Shown here piece after piece: positions 15,031 to 25,400 of a stretch of 64,000 bases of DNA. The DNA lies in the NCBI GenBank assembly GCA_022826965.1, contig JAJDTU010000010.1, forward strand, positions 1 through 64,000. Direction: 5' to 3'. The translations under genes and the position numbers were made by a program. The stretch comes from Dehalococcoidia bacterium (GTDB taxonomy: Bacteria; Chloroflexota; Dehalococcoidia; Bin125). The notes below the pieces were generated by a model. The model was not told the DNA's origin, did no database searches, and saw only the letters and a list, made by a program, of their open reading frames with translations. Positions within the stretch are counted from its first letter, which is position 1; the number at the start of each line of letters is the position of its first letter.

Positions 15031-16707
15031 GTGACGACTGGGTTGGATTGGGCGATGGAACGCGAATTGGGCGCCGGACAAGTCGATCTACTACATCAGC
15101 TGGCCGCGACGCCGCTGGTCGATCGGATCGAGCTGGCCGCGCTCTCGGGCCGTTCGACCGCCGGCGTCTACCTGGGCCTGGCGGCGCTGTGCGAGCAGGG
15201 TTTGGTCGAGTCGCTCCCGCACGCCGGCGAGTTCGTCTCCGGCGCCCGCCGCTTCCTGCTCAGCTCAGCCGGCCTGGAGCGGCTCGCCCGTGAGCGCGGC
15301 GCCAGCCTGAAGCAACTGCTGGCCGAGCTGCCGGTCTCGGACGAATGGCGCCGCAACCTGATCGGCCGCTTGGACGGGGCGGCTGTGATTTGCCGGCTCG
15401 CGGCTGCGCTGGCCGAGGCCGCCTACCCGATCCGTCTGCGCTGGTACCGCTCGTCTCCGGCCGACGCCGCGGCGGCGCTGGGTGACGGGAGGACGCTGGC
15501 GCTGCTGCGGCTGGGCCGGGGCGTCGAGCGGACCGCGGCCGCCCTGCGCCTGCGCCGCCTGGGCGAGGGCCCGCGCTACTCGGCCGCGCTGATCCTCGTT
15601 TCGGACGGGACCCGCCTGCGCCATCTGCGCCGGATCGCGCGGGGTCTGCCGTTCAGTTGCCTCCTCGCGCTTGAGCGGCATGCCGCCCGAGCCGCGGCCG
15701 ACGACGCAGTCTGGGTCCCGGCCGCCGGCGGACCGGCCTTGAGCCTGGAAGACGCACTCGGGTTCGTCCGTTCGCCGGGCGAGTGGGCCCGCGAGCGGCC
15801 GCCGCTCAGGCGCTCTGCGCCGCGCCCGCTCGGCGAACACGCCGCTCAGGGCCGGCTGCTGCCCAGCCGGTTGGGGCCGGCCGAGAAGCGGAGCCTCGAC
15901 TTGATCGCCGACTGGCCCTGGCTCGGGCCCGATCAGCTTGAGGGGCTCCTGGGCGTCGGCCGCCGCCGGGTCTCGCAGCTGACCCGCTCCCTGGAGGAGC
16001 TGGAGCTGGTCCGCGCCCCGCGACTAGAGGGCCGCCGCCGGCTCGCGCTCACGGACCGGGCGCTCGTGATGCTCGCGCGCCGAGACCGCTCCTCGGCCGC
16101 CGACGCGCGCCGGCGCTGGAGCGCGGGCCCGAACGAGGTCGACGGCGCAGCCTTCGACTGGCGCGACATACCTGGCCGCCGCTCGCGCCAGCTGCTGCGC
16201 CACCTGGACCACACCGAGGCCGTGCACGGGTTCGCCGCGGCGTTGGCCGCGCAGGCTCGCGGACTGGGCATGGAACTGAGCCAGCTCGACCCGCCCCACC
16301 GAGCCTCGCGCTACTTCCGTCATGAGGGCGGGCTGCGCTCGATCCATCCCGACGCCTTCATCCTGCTGCGCTCGGGGGGCGAGCTGAGGCCGGCCTTCCT
16401 CGAGTGGGAGCGCCGCGCGATCCGGCCCCGGACGATGCGCACCCGCCTCGCGCCCTACCTGCGCTACTTCGCCTCGCGCCGCCCGGTCGATGATCACGGC
16501 GCCCAACCGCAGCTCTGGGTGGTGTTCGACGATCCGCTGGCGGCCGACCGCTTCCTCACGGTCGCCCGCTCGGAGCTGGCGCGGACGCGGGTCGAGCTGC
16601 CGCTGCTGGTCTCCGACCGCGAACGAATCCACCGTCTCGGGCCGCTGGGCCCGGCCTGGCGCGGCCCGGGCGGCTGGGAGCAGAGGGAGCCGTTCGCTCA
16701 GGACTGA
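15031..16707 (+). CDS. Replication-relaxation family protein (558 aa)
   Basis: Two winged-helix-like regions (about residues 18-75 and 285-345) precede the Replic_Relax-type C-terminus: LDHTEAVHGFAAALAAQARG, QLDPPHRASRYFRHEG, IHPDAFILLRSGGELRPAFLEWERRAIRP, YLRYFASRRP. Family members are found on plasmids and integrative elements and are linked to plasmid replication or relaxation; the mechanism is poorly known. The start is a GTG. A frameshifted second copy of the C-terminal half lies at 32534-32965. The phased GGACAA sites are directly upstream. Confidence 0.82.
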   Translation: MTTGLDWAMERELGAGQVDLLHQLAATPLVDRIELAALSGRSTAGVYLGLAALCEQGLVESLPHAGEFVSGARRFLLSSAGLERLARERGASLKQLLAELPVSDEWRRNLIGRLDGAAVICRLAAALAEAAYPIRLRWYRSSPADAAAALGDGRTLALLRLGRGVERTAAALRLRRLGEGPRYSAALILVSDGTRLRHLRRIARGLPFSCLLALERHAARAAADDAVWVPAAGGPALSLEDALGFVRSPGEWARERPPLRRSAPRPLGEHAAQGRLLPSRLGPAEKRSLDLIADWPWLGPDQLEGLLGVGRRRVSQLTRSLEELELVRAPRLEGRRRLALTDRALVMLARRDRSSAADARRRWSAGPNEVDGAAFDWRDIPGRRSRQLLRHLDHTEAVHGFAAALAAQARGLGMELSQLDPPHRASRYFRHEGGLRSIHPDAFILLRSGGELRPAFLEWERRAIRPRTMRTRLAPYLRYFASRRPVDDHGAQPQLWVVFDDPLAADRFLTVARSELARTRVELPLLVSDRERIHRLGPLGPAWRGPGGWEQREPFAQD

Positions 16708-17087
16708 AGGGCGTCCCGCCTTCCGGTCCACGCTCGCCGGCGTTGGCGGACCGGCCCGCTCTGCAAACTCGGCGACAGATTAGCCCTCGCCGAGCGGCGG
16801 GATGCGTCAACAGTCGGACGCAGACGCCATTGCATTCGCCATCCAAATCCTGAACAATCGTTCCGCGAGAAGAACAGTTGTGCTGTCCAGCAGTCGAGCG
16901 CGCCCGTTCGAACCAAGCGCACGGGCGGGCGCCGGCGCCCCGGCAGCAGGCCGCTCGCTGAGCGTCGACGCGGCTCGAATCCGCCGAGCGCCGGCGCCGG
17001 AGGAACGGAGGAGGGTCATGTGCTGAACGGTCCCCGGTCCCGAACGGGACGCCGCCACCAGATCCAATCCTGATTGGAGCACCTCGT
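16708..17087 (+). other. Leader region with a Met-Cys-stop mini-frame
   Basis: About 380 bases with no normal gene. At 17018-17026 the sequence ATGTGCTGA (Met-Cys-stop) follows an unusually strong GGAGGAGGG ribosome site, 62 bases before the pilin-like gene. A small inverted repeat (CAATC-CT-GATTG) lies between it and that gene's GGAG. A leader-peptide or translational-control role is possible but unproven. Confidence 0.3.
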
Positions 17088-17363
17088 ATGTCTGAACTCG
17101 TCCCATCCATCCCCCTGTTCACCGCGCTGCTGGTCGCCCTGGCCGGCGCTTTCGGCGCCGGCTACTTCACCTTCGGCGCCACGCTCTACCTGACCGCCTC
17201 GGGTGCGAGCGGCCAGGCTGAGAGCGGCAAGCGGGCGATGCTGACCGCGCTCTTGGCGGTCGCGATCGCTGTGGCCGCCTTCAGCTCGGCCGAACTCGTC
17301 ATCGGCGCGGCCGCCCAGCCCGCCCTGCCGCTGGCGCCGCCGCCGGTCGGCCTGATCCCGTGA
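17088..17363 (+). CDS. Small two-helix membrane protein, VirB2/TrbC pilin-like (91 aa)
   Basis: Two hydrophobic helices: PLFTALLVALAGAFGAGYF (about residues 8-26) and AMLTALLAVAIAVAAFSSAEL (about 50-70), with a short charged turn (GQAESGKR) and a proline-rich tail. Size and topology match VirB2/TrbC-type pilin subunits, and the position two genes before a VirD4/TraD-like ATPase supports this. The sequence itself is too generic to be certain. Confidence 0.5.
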   Translation: MSELVPSIPLFTALLVALAGAFGAGYFTFGATLYLTASGASGQAESGKRAMLTALLAVAIAVAAFSSAELVIGAAAQPALPLAPPPVGLIP

Positions 17364-17878
17364 ACCCTTACGAACGGAGTACCCGCATGTATCCACGAGA
17401 CCCCTACCAGCCACACGACCCGCCCCGGCCCGGAGGTCGGGCCCTGATCCGGTTGATCGCGCCCCTCGGCCGTGCAACTCAGCCTGCCAGCGGCTCGGTG
17501 CCGCGACATGATCCGCTTCCGCCCCATCCGACGCGCTGGCGACCGAGTCTGCGCACGCGAATGCGGGGCGTGGTCCGCGATCTGTTCCTGCTCTGCCTGA
17601 GCCTGGCGTTTGCGGCCGCGATGATCGTCCATCGGGCCGAGACGATCGGCTCCGCCCAAGCGTTAGCGGACGTGCTGGCCCTGGCGACCGCGTACGGGGC
17701 CGTCATCACCGTCTACGGCCTCTACCGGGGCGGCGAGCAGCTGCGGCGCCGCTACCGGGAGTGGACGGGCGATCAGCTCTGCGAGTCCCTGGCCTGGATC
17801 GGCTTCGGCCTGGTGACGATCGCCGCCGCCCAGATCCTGCGGCTGCTGAGCAGTACCGGCCAGATCCCACTCCCCTGA
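17360..17878 (+). CDS. Membrane protein of the transfer region (172 aa)
   Basis: A proline-rich cytosolic-looking N-terminus of about 65 residues is followed by three hydrophobic stretches: LFLLCLSLAFAAAMIV (about 75-90), ALADVLALATAYGAVITVYGL (about 100-120) and LAWIGFGLVTIAAAQILRLL (about 144-163). Its start overlaps the pilin-like gene's stop, so the two are translationally coupled. It is probably part of the same secretion or transfer apparatus. Confidence 0.55.
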   Translation: MNPYERSTRMYPRDPYQPHDPPRPGGRALIRLIAPLGRATQPASGSVPRHDPLPPHPTRWRPSLRTRMRGVVRDLFLLCLSLAFAAAMIVHRAETIGSAQALADVLALATAYGAVITVYGLYRGGEQLRRRYREWTGDQLCESLAWIGFGLVTIAAAQILRLLSSTGQIPLP

Positions 17879-17923
17879 CCCGCCCGAGCCGATCGGCTCC
17901 CCCTTGATGAACGGACCTTGACC

Positions 17924-20488
17924 ATGACACCATCCTTCCCCAATCCCTTCCGCCGCTTCCGCCGCGCCCCCGCCGGGCCGCTGCTGCTCGCCGTGACCCC
18001 GCCGCGCACGGGCGAACGGACCCTGTTGGGCGTCGAGAACCTGCTCGGCTCGATCGCCGTGCCGGAGCCCTTCTCGCTGGAGTTGGCCGCGGGCCAGTCG
18101 GGGGTCGGGCTGATGGTGCGCTGCCTCCGGGGCGAGACCGTGCGCGGTCAGATCGCGGCCCACTACCCGCAGGCGCGGGTGCGGCAGCTGGACGAGGCGG
18201 AGGATCCGCTCCAGCTGGCGGAGGACGAGCAAGCCTGGTCGCTGACCCTGCGCGCCTCAGGCCCCGAGCAGGTCCCCTTGCGCACCTTCCAGGACCGCGA
18301 CCTCGTCGACCCCGGCTCCGACCCCTTGCTCGCCCTGATCGGGGCGCTGGCCGAGGCCGAGCCGGACGAGCGGCTCGTGGCCCGGCTCAAGCTGCGCGCG
18401 CTGCGCCCGGACTGGTCGCAACATCACCTGGCCCGGCTCTACGAAGCCGAGCGCCCGCCGCCTCCGCCGCCGGCCGGCGCGCCGGCGCTGATGAGCGGCC
18501 TCGATCCCTTCGCGATCACCGTGCTCGTCCTGTTCCTGGGCGGCACGGCCCTGGGCGTCACGTGGTGGCAGGCCGGCGAGATCGGAAACGTGGTCGCACT
18601 CGTGGTGGCCGTGGTCGGCGCGCTGGCCGTGCTCACCTGGATCAGGAGGCGTTGGAAGGGCTCCCGCAAGCGCGTCTTCGACCCGCGCCTCGTTCGCGAG
18701 AAGTGCGAGCGCTCAGCCTTCCTGGGCGAGGTCGAACTGGTCTGCGTGCTGCCCGCCAAGACGGGCGAACCCGAGGAGCTGGGCCGGACCCGGGCGACGC
18801 AGCTGCTGGAGCGGGTCGCGGCCGCCTACGCGCACTACGACCATCCCGCCGGCGCCCAGTTCAAGCGGGGCAAGGTCCGCCCGCTCCCGCCCGAGGCGAT
18901 CACGCTTGAGCCGGCCGGGGCCGGTCTGTTCGGACGCCACAGCGTGCTCGGCGTGCGCGAGGCGGCCGCGCTCTGGCATCCGCCCGGTCCCTCGGACGAG
19001 ACGCACGAGCTGGAGCGCTCCCGCTCCAAGCTGCTCTTGCCGCCCCGCCAGGCGCTGAGGGAGGGCGCCGTGGTCGGAGACACGACCGCCGACCTGCCCC
19101 GCGAGATCCGCTTCCCCGACGATCTGATGCGCCGCCACCACCTCTACGTGGCCCGCACCCGGATGGGCAAATCGACCCTGATGCGCCACATCGTCGCGCA
19201 CAAGCTCAACGAGAAGGCGGCCGGCCGCGACCGCGACGCGATCGTGGTCGTCGACCCGCACGCCGACCTCGTCTCCGAGATCCTGGAGCAGGTGCCCGAG
19301 ACTCTGGCTTCGGAGGTCCGGATGATCGATCTGGCCGACCAGCGCGGCGCGGTCGGGATCAACCTGCTCGACACGCGCGTCTTCGCGGACCGCGACCGGA
19401 CCGCCGACTCGGTGGTCCGGGTCGCCCGCGGCCTGTGGGAACAGTGGGGACCGAGGATGCAGTCGATCCTGGAGCAGACGGTCAAGACGTTGCACGAGGC
19501 CAACGCCCATCCCTCGACCGAGGAGCACGAGCAATACACGATCCTCGACGGCCTGCGGCTGCTCACCCACAAAGGGTTCCGCGGAGACGTGCTGAAGAAA
19601 CTGCGGGACCCCTACCTGCTCGAATGGTGGGACCGCGACTTCGGCGGCTGGCGCACCGAGTACCAGGCCGAGGCCCTGGCCCCGGTCCAGACCCGGCTCA
19701 CCTACTACGCCTCCTCGGAGCGGGCGCGGGCGATCCTGGGACAACCGCGTTCGACCGTCGACCTCAGGCGGACCATCCTCGACGGCGGCATCCTCCTGGT
19801 CTCCACGGCCCAGGGCGCGGTCGGCCGCGACGTGGCCGCCCTGGTCGGGGCCTCCGTGCTCAACCTGGTCGACGCGACCATCCGCGAGCAGGAGCGGCTG
19901 CCCCAGGCTCAGCGCCGGGGCGCGCTGGTGGTGGTCGACGAGATGCAGACCATTCCCGGCGTCGACTTCGAGTCGATGCTCTCTGAACTGGGCAAGTACG
20001 GCGCCTCGTTCCTGCTCGCCACCCAGAGCCTGGCCAAGCTCGACGCCCTGTCGCCCACCATGCGTCATACGCTGCTGGCCAACATCGGCTGCCTGGCCGT
20101 GTTCCAGGTGGCCGGCGCCGACGCGCGCGAGCTGCTCTGGGAACTGGGCCGCCAGCGGATCTCCGAAGACGACCTCGTGCTCCAGCCGCGGCACCACTGT
20201 TACGTCCGCGCCTCGGTCGGCACCGACACCCTGCCGACGTTCTCGATGACGGTGCGCAAGCCCGACCTCGGCGATCTGGAGCGGGCGGAGCAGATCCGCC
20301 GGGAGGCGGCCGCCTATCTGACTTCGGCCGAGGACATCGACAAGCACCAGGCCGAACGACGCAAGCGGGCCAAGCAGTTCGCCGCCGAAGCCGAAGCGGC
20401 TCAGGAGCAAGCGGAGGCACCCGAAGACTCGCCGCCCAAGAAGAAACGCAACAAGCCGCGCACCAAGCGCCAGCAACCGCCCGAGTGA
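17924..20488 (+). CDS. VirD4/TraD-like type IV coupling ATPase (854 aa)
   Basis: A transmembrane pair lies near residues 195-240 (FAITVLVLFLGGTALGVTWW, VVALVVAVVGALAVLTW). The motor domain has Walker A ARTRMGKSTLMRH (about 408-420), VVVDPHADLV, Walker B GALVVVDEMQTI (about 668-679), and FLLATQSLAKLD, as in TraM-recognition/TraG-D C-terminal domains. A charged Glu/Lys-rich tail follows. Coupling proteins link the relaxosome to the secretion channel. I start at the ATG at 17924; an in-frame TTG lies two codons earlier. No relaxase or VirB4 is in the window; they may lie to the left. Confidence 0.85.
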   Translation: MTPSFPNPFRRFRRAPAGPLLLAVTPPRTGERTLLGVENLLGSIAVPEPFSLELAAGQSGVGLMVRCLRGETVRGQIAAHYPQARVRQLDEAEDPLQLAEDEQAWSLTLRASGPEQVPLRTFQDRDLVDPGSDPLLALIGALAEAEPDERLVARLKLRALRPDWSQHHLARLYEAERPPPPPPAGAPALMSGLDPFAITVLVLFLGGTALGVTWWQAGEIGNVVALVVAVVGALAVLTWIRRRWKGSRKRVFDPRLVREKCERSAFLGEVELVCVLPAKTGEPEELGRTRATQLLERVAAAYAHYDHPAGAQFKRGKVRPLPPEAITLEPAGAGLFGRHSVLGVREAAALWHPPGPSDETHELERSRSKLLLPPRQALREGAVVGDTTADLPREIRFPDDLMRRHHLYVARTRMGKSTLMRHIVAHKLNEKAAGRDRDAIVVVDPHADLVSEILEQVPETLASEVRMIDLADQRGAVGINLLDTRVFADRDRTADSVVRVARGLWEQWGPRMQSILEQTVKTLHEANAHPSTEEHEQYTILDGLRLLTHKGFRGDVLKKLRDPYLLEWWDRDFGGWRTEYQAEALAPVQTRLTYYASSERARAILGQPRSTVDLRRTILDGGILLVSTAQGAVGRDVAALVGASVLNLVDATIREQERLPQAQRRGALVVVDEMQTIPGVDFESMLSELGKYGASFLLATQSLAKLDALSPTMRHTLLANIGCLAVFQVAGADARELLWELGRQRISEDDLVLQPRHHCYVRASVGTDTLPTFSMTVRKPDLGDLERAEQIRREAAAYLTSAEDIDKHQAERRKRAKQFAAEAEAAQEQAEAPEDSPPKKKRNKPRTKRQQPPE

Positions 20489-20846
20489 GCTCGACCTGCT
20501 GCGTTCTCTCGACGCTCGTAAGCTGGCCGTGCGGCGCGGTATGCCGCCCGGTCGAGGCGCTGGAGCTGAAACGGGATGCCGGCTTCGCAAGTGCAGACGC
20601 GGAGATCTAGCGCAGTCCCGCTCGATAGCGCGGGTTCAGCCTGCGCGAGGCGCCGGACCACCCGGCGTCCGTCAGGACCTGGGCGGGCGGACGCCCGCCG
20701 GTCTCGGTCGCCGGTCTGTCTAATGACGCCTGAGCGGGCCGAGAAACACTAAGCGCTCCAGGCCGTGCATGCCAAACTGGGTATCGCTTCTACGCAAAAC
20801 CACTGGGTGGCCGTTCTGTCCACCTGCGCCAGCCATCGGACTAGGT
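20489..20846. other. Intergenic region with hairpin
   Basis: About 360 bases between the coupling ATPase and vapC, which converge. A GC-rich inverted repeat at about 20681-20700 (GGGCGGGC / GCCCGCC with a short loop) might act as a terminator. No protein-like frame or RNA gene is recognised. Confidence 0.4.
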
Positions 20847-21266
20847 TCAGGCTGACGAGAACGGGTTGACGACCTGAATCCCGCCGTAGTCCTGGCCCGG
20901 GTTCAGGTCCTCGGAGTAGACGGCATCGCAGTCCATCGCTTGCGCCGCGGCGATAATCGCCGCGTCCCAATAGGAGATCTGATAGCGCTGGCTGATGGCA
21001 GCGGCGGAACGGAGCAGACCTATCGTTACCGGAAGCACGTTCCTCTGAGCGAGTCTCTCTACGAACTGCATGGCCGAGTCGTGCGACAGCCTGCCGGAGC
21101 GACCTAGCCGGGTGGCCTGATAGTAAAACTCCTGCAGCACCTGGACCGAGACGACGAGATCCCCGGAGTTCAGGAGACTCTGAGCAATAGCCTGCTTGGC
21201 CGCCTCGTCAGGGGCCGAGCTGACGGCGTAGATCAAGACATTGGTGTCGACGAAGCGAGGCACCAC
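20847..21266 (-). CDS. vapC: PIN-domain toxin, VapC family (139 aa)
   Basis: Opens MVPRFVDTNVLIYAVSS, with the first catalytic Asp in VDTNVLIY. Further acidic residues sit in LQEFYYQATR, YWDAAIIAAA (about residue 100) and YSEDLNPGQ (about 119). Together these are the PIN-domain metal ligands. VapC toxins are ribonucleases held in check by the upstream antitoxin, whose stop lies two bases before this start. A truncated homologue lies at 30004-30126. Confidence 0.9.
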   Translation of the reverse strand: MVPRFVDTNVLIYAVSSAPDEAAKQAIAQSLLNSGDLVVSVQVLQEFYYQATRLGRSGRLSHDSAMQFVERLAQRNVLPVTIGLLRSAAAISQRYQISYWDAAIIAAAQAMDCDAVYSEDLNPGQDYGGIQVVNPFSSA

Positions 21267-21268
21267 GT

Positions 21269-21562
21269 TTAGGTACGGTCGCCATCAATGCGGCCGTAGA
21301 GTTCGTCGCGAGGCAGGTTGTCCGAAGCTCGGAAGCCCGGATGAGCCGCGCGAATCTCGCCGATCAAATGATCCAAGTTGCGCCTATCGGCCCCGGTGGA
21401 GTGACCTAAGGAATCCTCCGAGGTCTCTACTTTCTCCACCGCGTTCGCCAGAGCGGCGGCCGCCAACTCGGGCAGCGACAACTGCAGTTCCTCAGCTCGG
21501 ATACATGCGCGGCGATGCGTCTCGTCGTCGACGGAGACGACGATGCTGTGTGTGGATTCCAT
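21269..21562 (-). CDS. vapB: Antitoxin partner of VapC (97 aa)
   Basis: The N-terminus MESTHSIVVSVDDETHRRA resembles a ribbon-helix-helix DNA-binding arm. The C-terminus GFRASDNLPRDELYGRIDGD is the likely toxin-binding segment. GAAGGG precedes this ATG, so an upstream extension is discarded. The pair probably represses its own promoter. The same two motifs recur in a broken copy at 29688-29998. Confidence 0.8.
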   Translation of the reverse strand: MESTHSIVVSVDDETHRRACIRAEELQLSLPELAAAALANAVEKVETSEDSLGHSTGADRRNLDHLIGEIRAAHPGFRASDNLPRDELYGRIDGDRT

Positions 21563-21737
21563 CTCGCAACCCTTCTCTCTCACAGGATATCCAAGCCGAG
21601 GAGGGTAGTGCGGGTCCCCGCCTGTGTGCTGTCCTCCCATGACCCATTGCGATCGGCGAGGAGGCGCTACTCGCAAGGCGGCACCACGGCCGGACGCTCC
21701 GACTCCAACGTCCCTGAGGCAGTCGGCTCGACAGCAC

Positions 21738-22187
21738 TCATCCGATGTCCGGTGGAATCCAGTAGAGCTTGTGACCAACCATGCCTCTGCGCGAGGGGTT
21801 GTTTGACGATCTGATTGGTCGCACAAGGACATCGTGCTCCATCGATCGCAACTCGCGTTTTAGTTCAACCCGCGCCTCTTCCTCTTCCATGTAGATGTCC
21901 AATGGCATTCTGTCGTTCCGCAGCGCCGCCTCCAACAGGTTGCGCGCGCCGAGCAGCTCGATCTCCCACTGCTCCATCGAAGTCGCACCGATTGCATTCC
22001 TCATCTGGCCCTCATTGGCCGGTGAATTGTCGGGCCTGAACAGGCGCCACCTCCATCCATCGCCCCGAGACGGCCATCTGGCCGCGACGAAACCTCGAAA
22101 CGCCTCGTCCCGCGGCGGCTCGGTTCCCCTCATCTCTAGCATTCTTGAACTCCTGTTCATCGACTGCGAGGCCAGATCAGGCGTCAC
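21738..22187 (-). CDS. Hypothetical protein, up to 149 aa
   Basis: A leftward frame with reasonable protein character in its C-terminal half: MEQWEIELLGARNLLEAALRN and IYMEEEEARVELKRELRSM, ending HKLYWIPPDIG. The start is uncertain; several internal Met codons are possible, and the N-terminal 70 residues are less convincing. There are no known motifs. It is divergent from the restriction-modification gene. Confidence 0.4.
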   Translation of the reverse strand: MTPDLASQSMNRSSRMLEMRGTEPPRDEAFRGFVAARWPSRGDGWRWRLFRPDNSPANEGQMRNAIGATSMEQWEIELLGARNLLEAALRNDRMPLDIYMEEEEARVELKRELRSMEHDVLVRPIRSSNNPSRRGMVGHKLYWIPPDIG

Positions 22188-22484
22188 TGTACGACCACGT
22201 GAAGGACGGCCAGACTGCCTACGGCACGCGTCGTCTTCTTTGGCGACCCCTGGTCATGGCTGGGATGCCAAGCTGCCGCAGATTCACTGGATCCCTGTGG
22301 TCGCCGTCTCGCAGGACAGGCACCCCTGCTGTGGTTGGCTAAACCTCAGAGACCGATTGCAGCGTCGCACTATGCCCAGGCAAACCCTGTCGGCCAGATC
22401 TCAACAGGCATTCGAGAGCTAGAGGGTACTGTGTCTGATGAGGTAGGTCCTTGCCACTTCGGTACGGAAGCAAGGTTGGTTGCC

Positions 22485-25400
22485 GTGAGCAACATGACGC
22501 CGACGATCAAGTCCTACCTGGACGCCGCCTCCAAAGTCAGCCCGGTCGGCACGCCGGAGCTGTCGCACTATCCCGCGCTCAAGAACCTGTTCGACGCCGT
22601 CGGCGATGAGTTGACGCCCAAAGTCCGCGCAGTCGTGCACTACAGCGAGCCGGGATCGGGACAGCCCGACCTCGGGTTCTTCTCCGCCGACAATCCCCAG
22701 CCCGATCGGGGCGTCGTTGAGGTCAAAGGCGCCGGCGACAATCTCAACGATCTGATCGCATCGAAGCAAGTCGACGACTACTGGCGGATTCACAAGCTCG
22801 TGCTGGTCACCAACCTGCGCGAGTTCGCTCTGGTCGGACAGGATCATGCAGGAGCCAAGCGCACGCTGGAGCGCTACAGCCTCGCCAACTCCAGCGCGGC
22901 GTTCGACGCGCTGCTAAAGCATCCCGTCGCGGCGGCCAACCGGCACGGCGTCTCGCTGGGCGAGTACCTGCTGCGGGTGATGTCGCACCGCTCGACCATC
23001 GCCGAGCCGCGCGACCTGGCTCGTCTGCTCGCCTCCTACGCCCGCGACGCCCTGCAACGCGTCGAGCAGGCGGCCGAGGAGGAGGAATCGCTGTCGACAA
23101 CCCGCGAGGCGCTGGAGCAGGCGCTGGGCATGACCTTCGAGGACGAGCGTGGCGAGGGCTTCTTCCGCTCGACCCTGGTGCAGACGCTGTTCTACGGCGT
23201 CTTCGCCGCCTGGGTGCTCTGGGCGCGCGCGGGTAAGAGCGGGCAATTCCGCTGGAAGGACGCCGTCTACGAGCTGCGCGTGCCGTTCCTGCGGATGCTC
23301 TTCCACCAGCTCACCGATCCCGGGCGGCTGGAGCGGCTCAACCTGGTCGATGTGCTGGACTGGACCGAGGCGGCGCTGGAGCGGGTCGACCGCGAGGCGT
23401 TCCTCAAGCGCTTCAGTGAGGGCGAGGCGGTGCAGTACTTCTACGAGCCGTTCCTGGAGGCGTTCGACCCAGAGCTGCGCAAGCAGTTGGGCGTCTGGTA
23501 CACGCCGCGCGAGATTGTCCGCTACATGGTCGCGCGGGTCGACCGGGCGCTGCGCGACGACCTCGGCATTGCGAAGGGCCTGGCCGACGATCGCGTGGTC
23601 GTGCTCGATCCCTGCTGCGGGACGGGCGCGTTCCTGGTCGAGACGCTACGCCGGATCGCGGACACGGAATCGGCCTCGGCCGGCGCGCTGACGGCGGCGG
23701 CGGTGCGGCAGGCGGCGACCGACCGTGTCTTCGGCTTCGAGATCATGCCCGCGCCGCTGGTCGTGGCGCACCTCGAAGTCGGGCTGGCGCTGGAGCAAAT
23801 CGGCGCCGGCCTCGACGACACGCAGCGCGCCGGCGTCTACCTGACCAACGCGCTGACCGGCTGGGAGCCGCAGACGACCAAGCCGCTGCCCTTCCCCGAG
23901 TTGGAGCAGGAGCGCCAACAAGCCGCGAAGGTCAAGCAGAAACGCAAGATCTTGGTCGTGCTCGGCAATCCGCCCTACAACGGATTCCCCGGCGTTTCCG
24001 ACAACGCCGAAGAGCGCAAGTTGACGGACGCGTACCGCGAGGTCAAGGGCGCCGACGTGCCCAAACCGCAGGGCCAGGGCCTCAACGACCTCTACGTGCG
24101 CTTCTACCGCATGGCCGAACGCCGCATCGCCGAGAAGACCGGCGAGGGCGTCGTCTGCTTCATCTCCAACTACTCCTGGCTGGACGGCCTCTCGTTTCCC
24201 GGCATGAGACAGCGCTACCTCGACGCGTTCGACATCGTCCGGATCGACAACCTCAACGGCGACAAGTACCGCACCGGCAAGCTGACACCCGACGGCCTGC
24301 CCGATCCGAGCGTCTTCTCGACCAGAGATGACCTCCTGGGCATTCAGGTTGGCACTGCAATCGCGACGCTGGTGCGAAGGGACTCGCATCAACCAGCCGA
24401 ACGAGTCGAGTGGCGCGAACTCTGGGGTGTCGGCAAGCTGCGAGAGCTTGAGGAGTCGGCGAACGCACCGGTGTACAAATCCGTAGAGCCGATGGAGGGA
24501 CTGGGCCTGTTGTTCGCGCCAGTCGCGCTTAGCAAAGATTGGTTCGGCTGGCCCTCTCTGGTTGAGCTGTTCCCGAAGCGCTTTCACGGAGTGTTGACGA
24601 ACCGAGACGCATTTCTAGTTGATCTAGACGGGGATCGATTGCGCACCCGGTTAGGAGACTACTTCGACCCAGCACAGGGACACGATGAGCTCGCTCTTCG
24701 TTATCCGATGGCAATGAAGTCCACAAGGCGTACCGACGCTCGCAAGGTAAGAGACAGCCTTCTGACCAGAGGCACCCTCGACGAAGATGCCTTTGTCCGG
24801 TTCTCCTATAGGCCATTCGACACACGTTGGCTCTATTGGGAACAAGAGACCAAACTTCTTGATGAAAGGCGACCGGAGTACCGACCTCACGTATTCGATG
24901 GCAATCTCTGGCTGTCGTCAACTCAGCAGTTGAGGAAGGGAATCACTGAACCGCAAGCTTCTTTTACTCGGCTCGCTGGATCTCATCACTCGATTGAGCG
25001 GGGGGCACACATGTTCCCGCTCTACCTCCGAGACGAGCAGTTTGGCGAGGAGGTGAACGGCGTCAAGCGCACCGCCAACCTGAGCGAGCGGGCGCGGGCC
25101 TACATCAAGTCGCAGGACGCCGAGCCCGAGGACCTGTTCCACCACGTCCTCGCCACGCTGCACGACCCCGCCTACCGCGAGGCCAACGCCGGCGGTCTGC
25201 GCATGGGCTGGCCCCGCATCCCGCTGCCCGGCGACCCCGGCGAATTCGCCGCCTCCGCCGTGCGAGGCCGCCTCCTCGCCCGCCTGCTCGACACCGAGTC
25301 CAACGTCGACGACCTGCTCGACCCAACCATCGCCGTCCCCACCAAGACTGACGGCACCCAGATGCAACCCGCCGACTTCACCGTCACCGCCGGCTGGGGC

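Noticed and set aside
18713-20590. A 625-codon leftward frame antisense to the coupling ATPase
   Set aside because: It mirrors the codon structure of the coupling protein, which has full Walker motifs; the antisense product is low-complexity.
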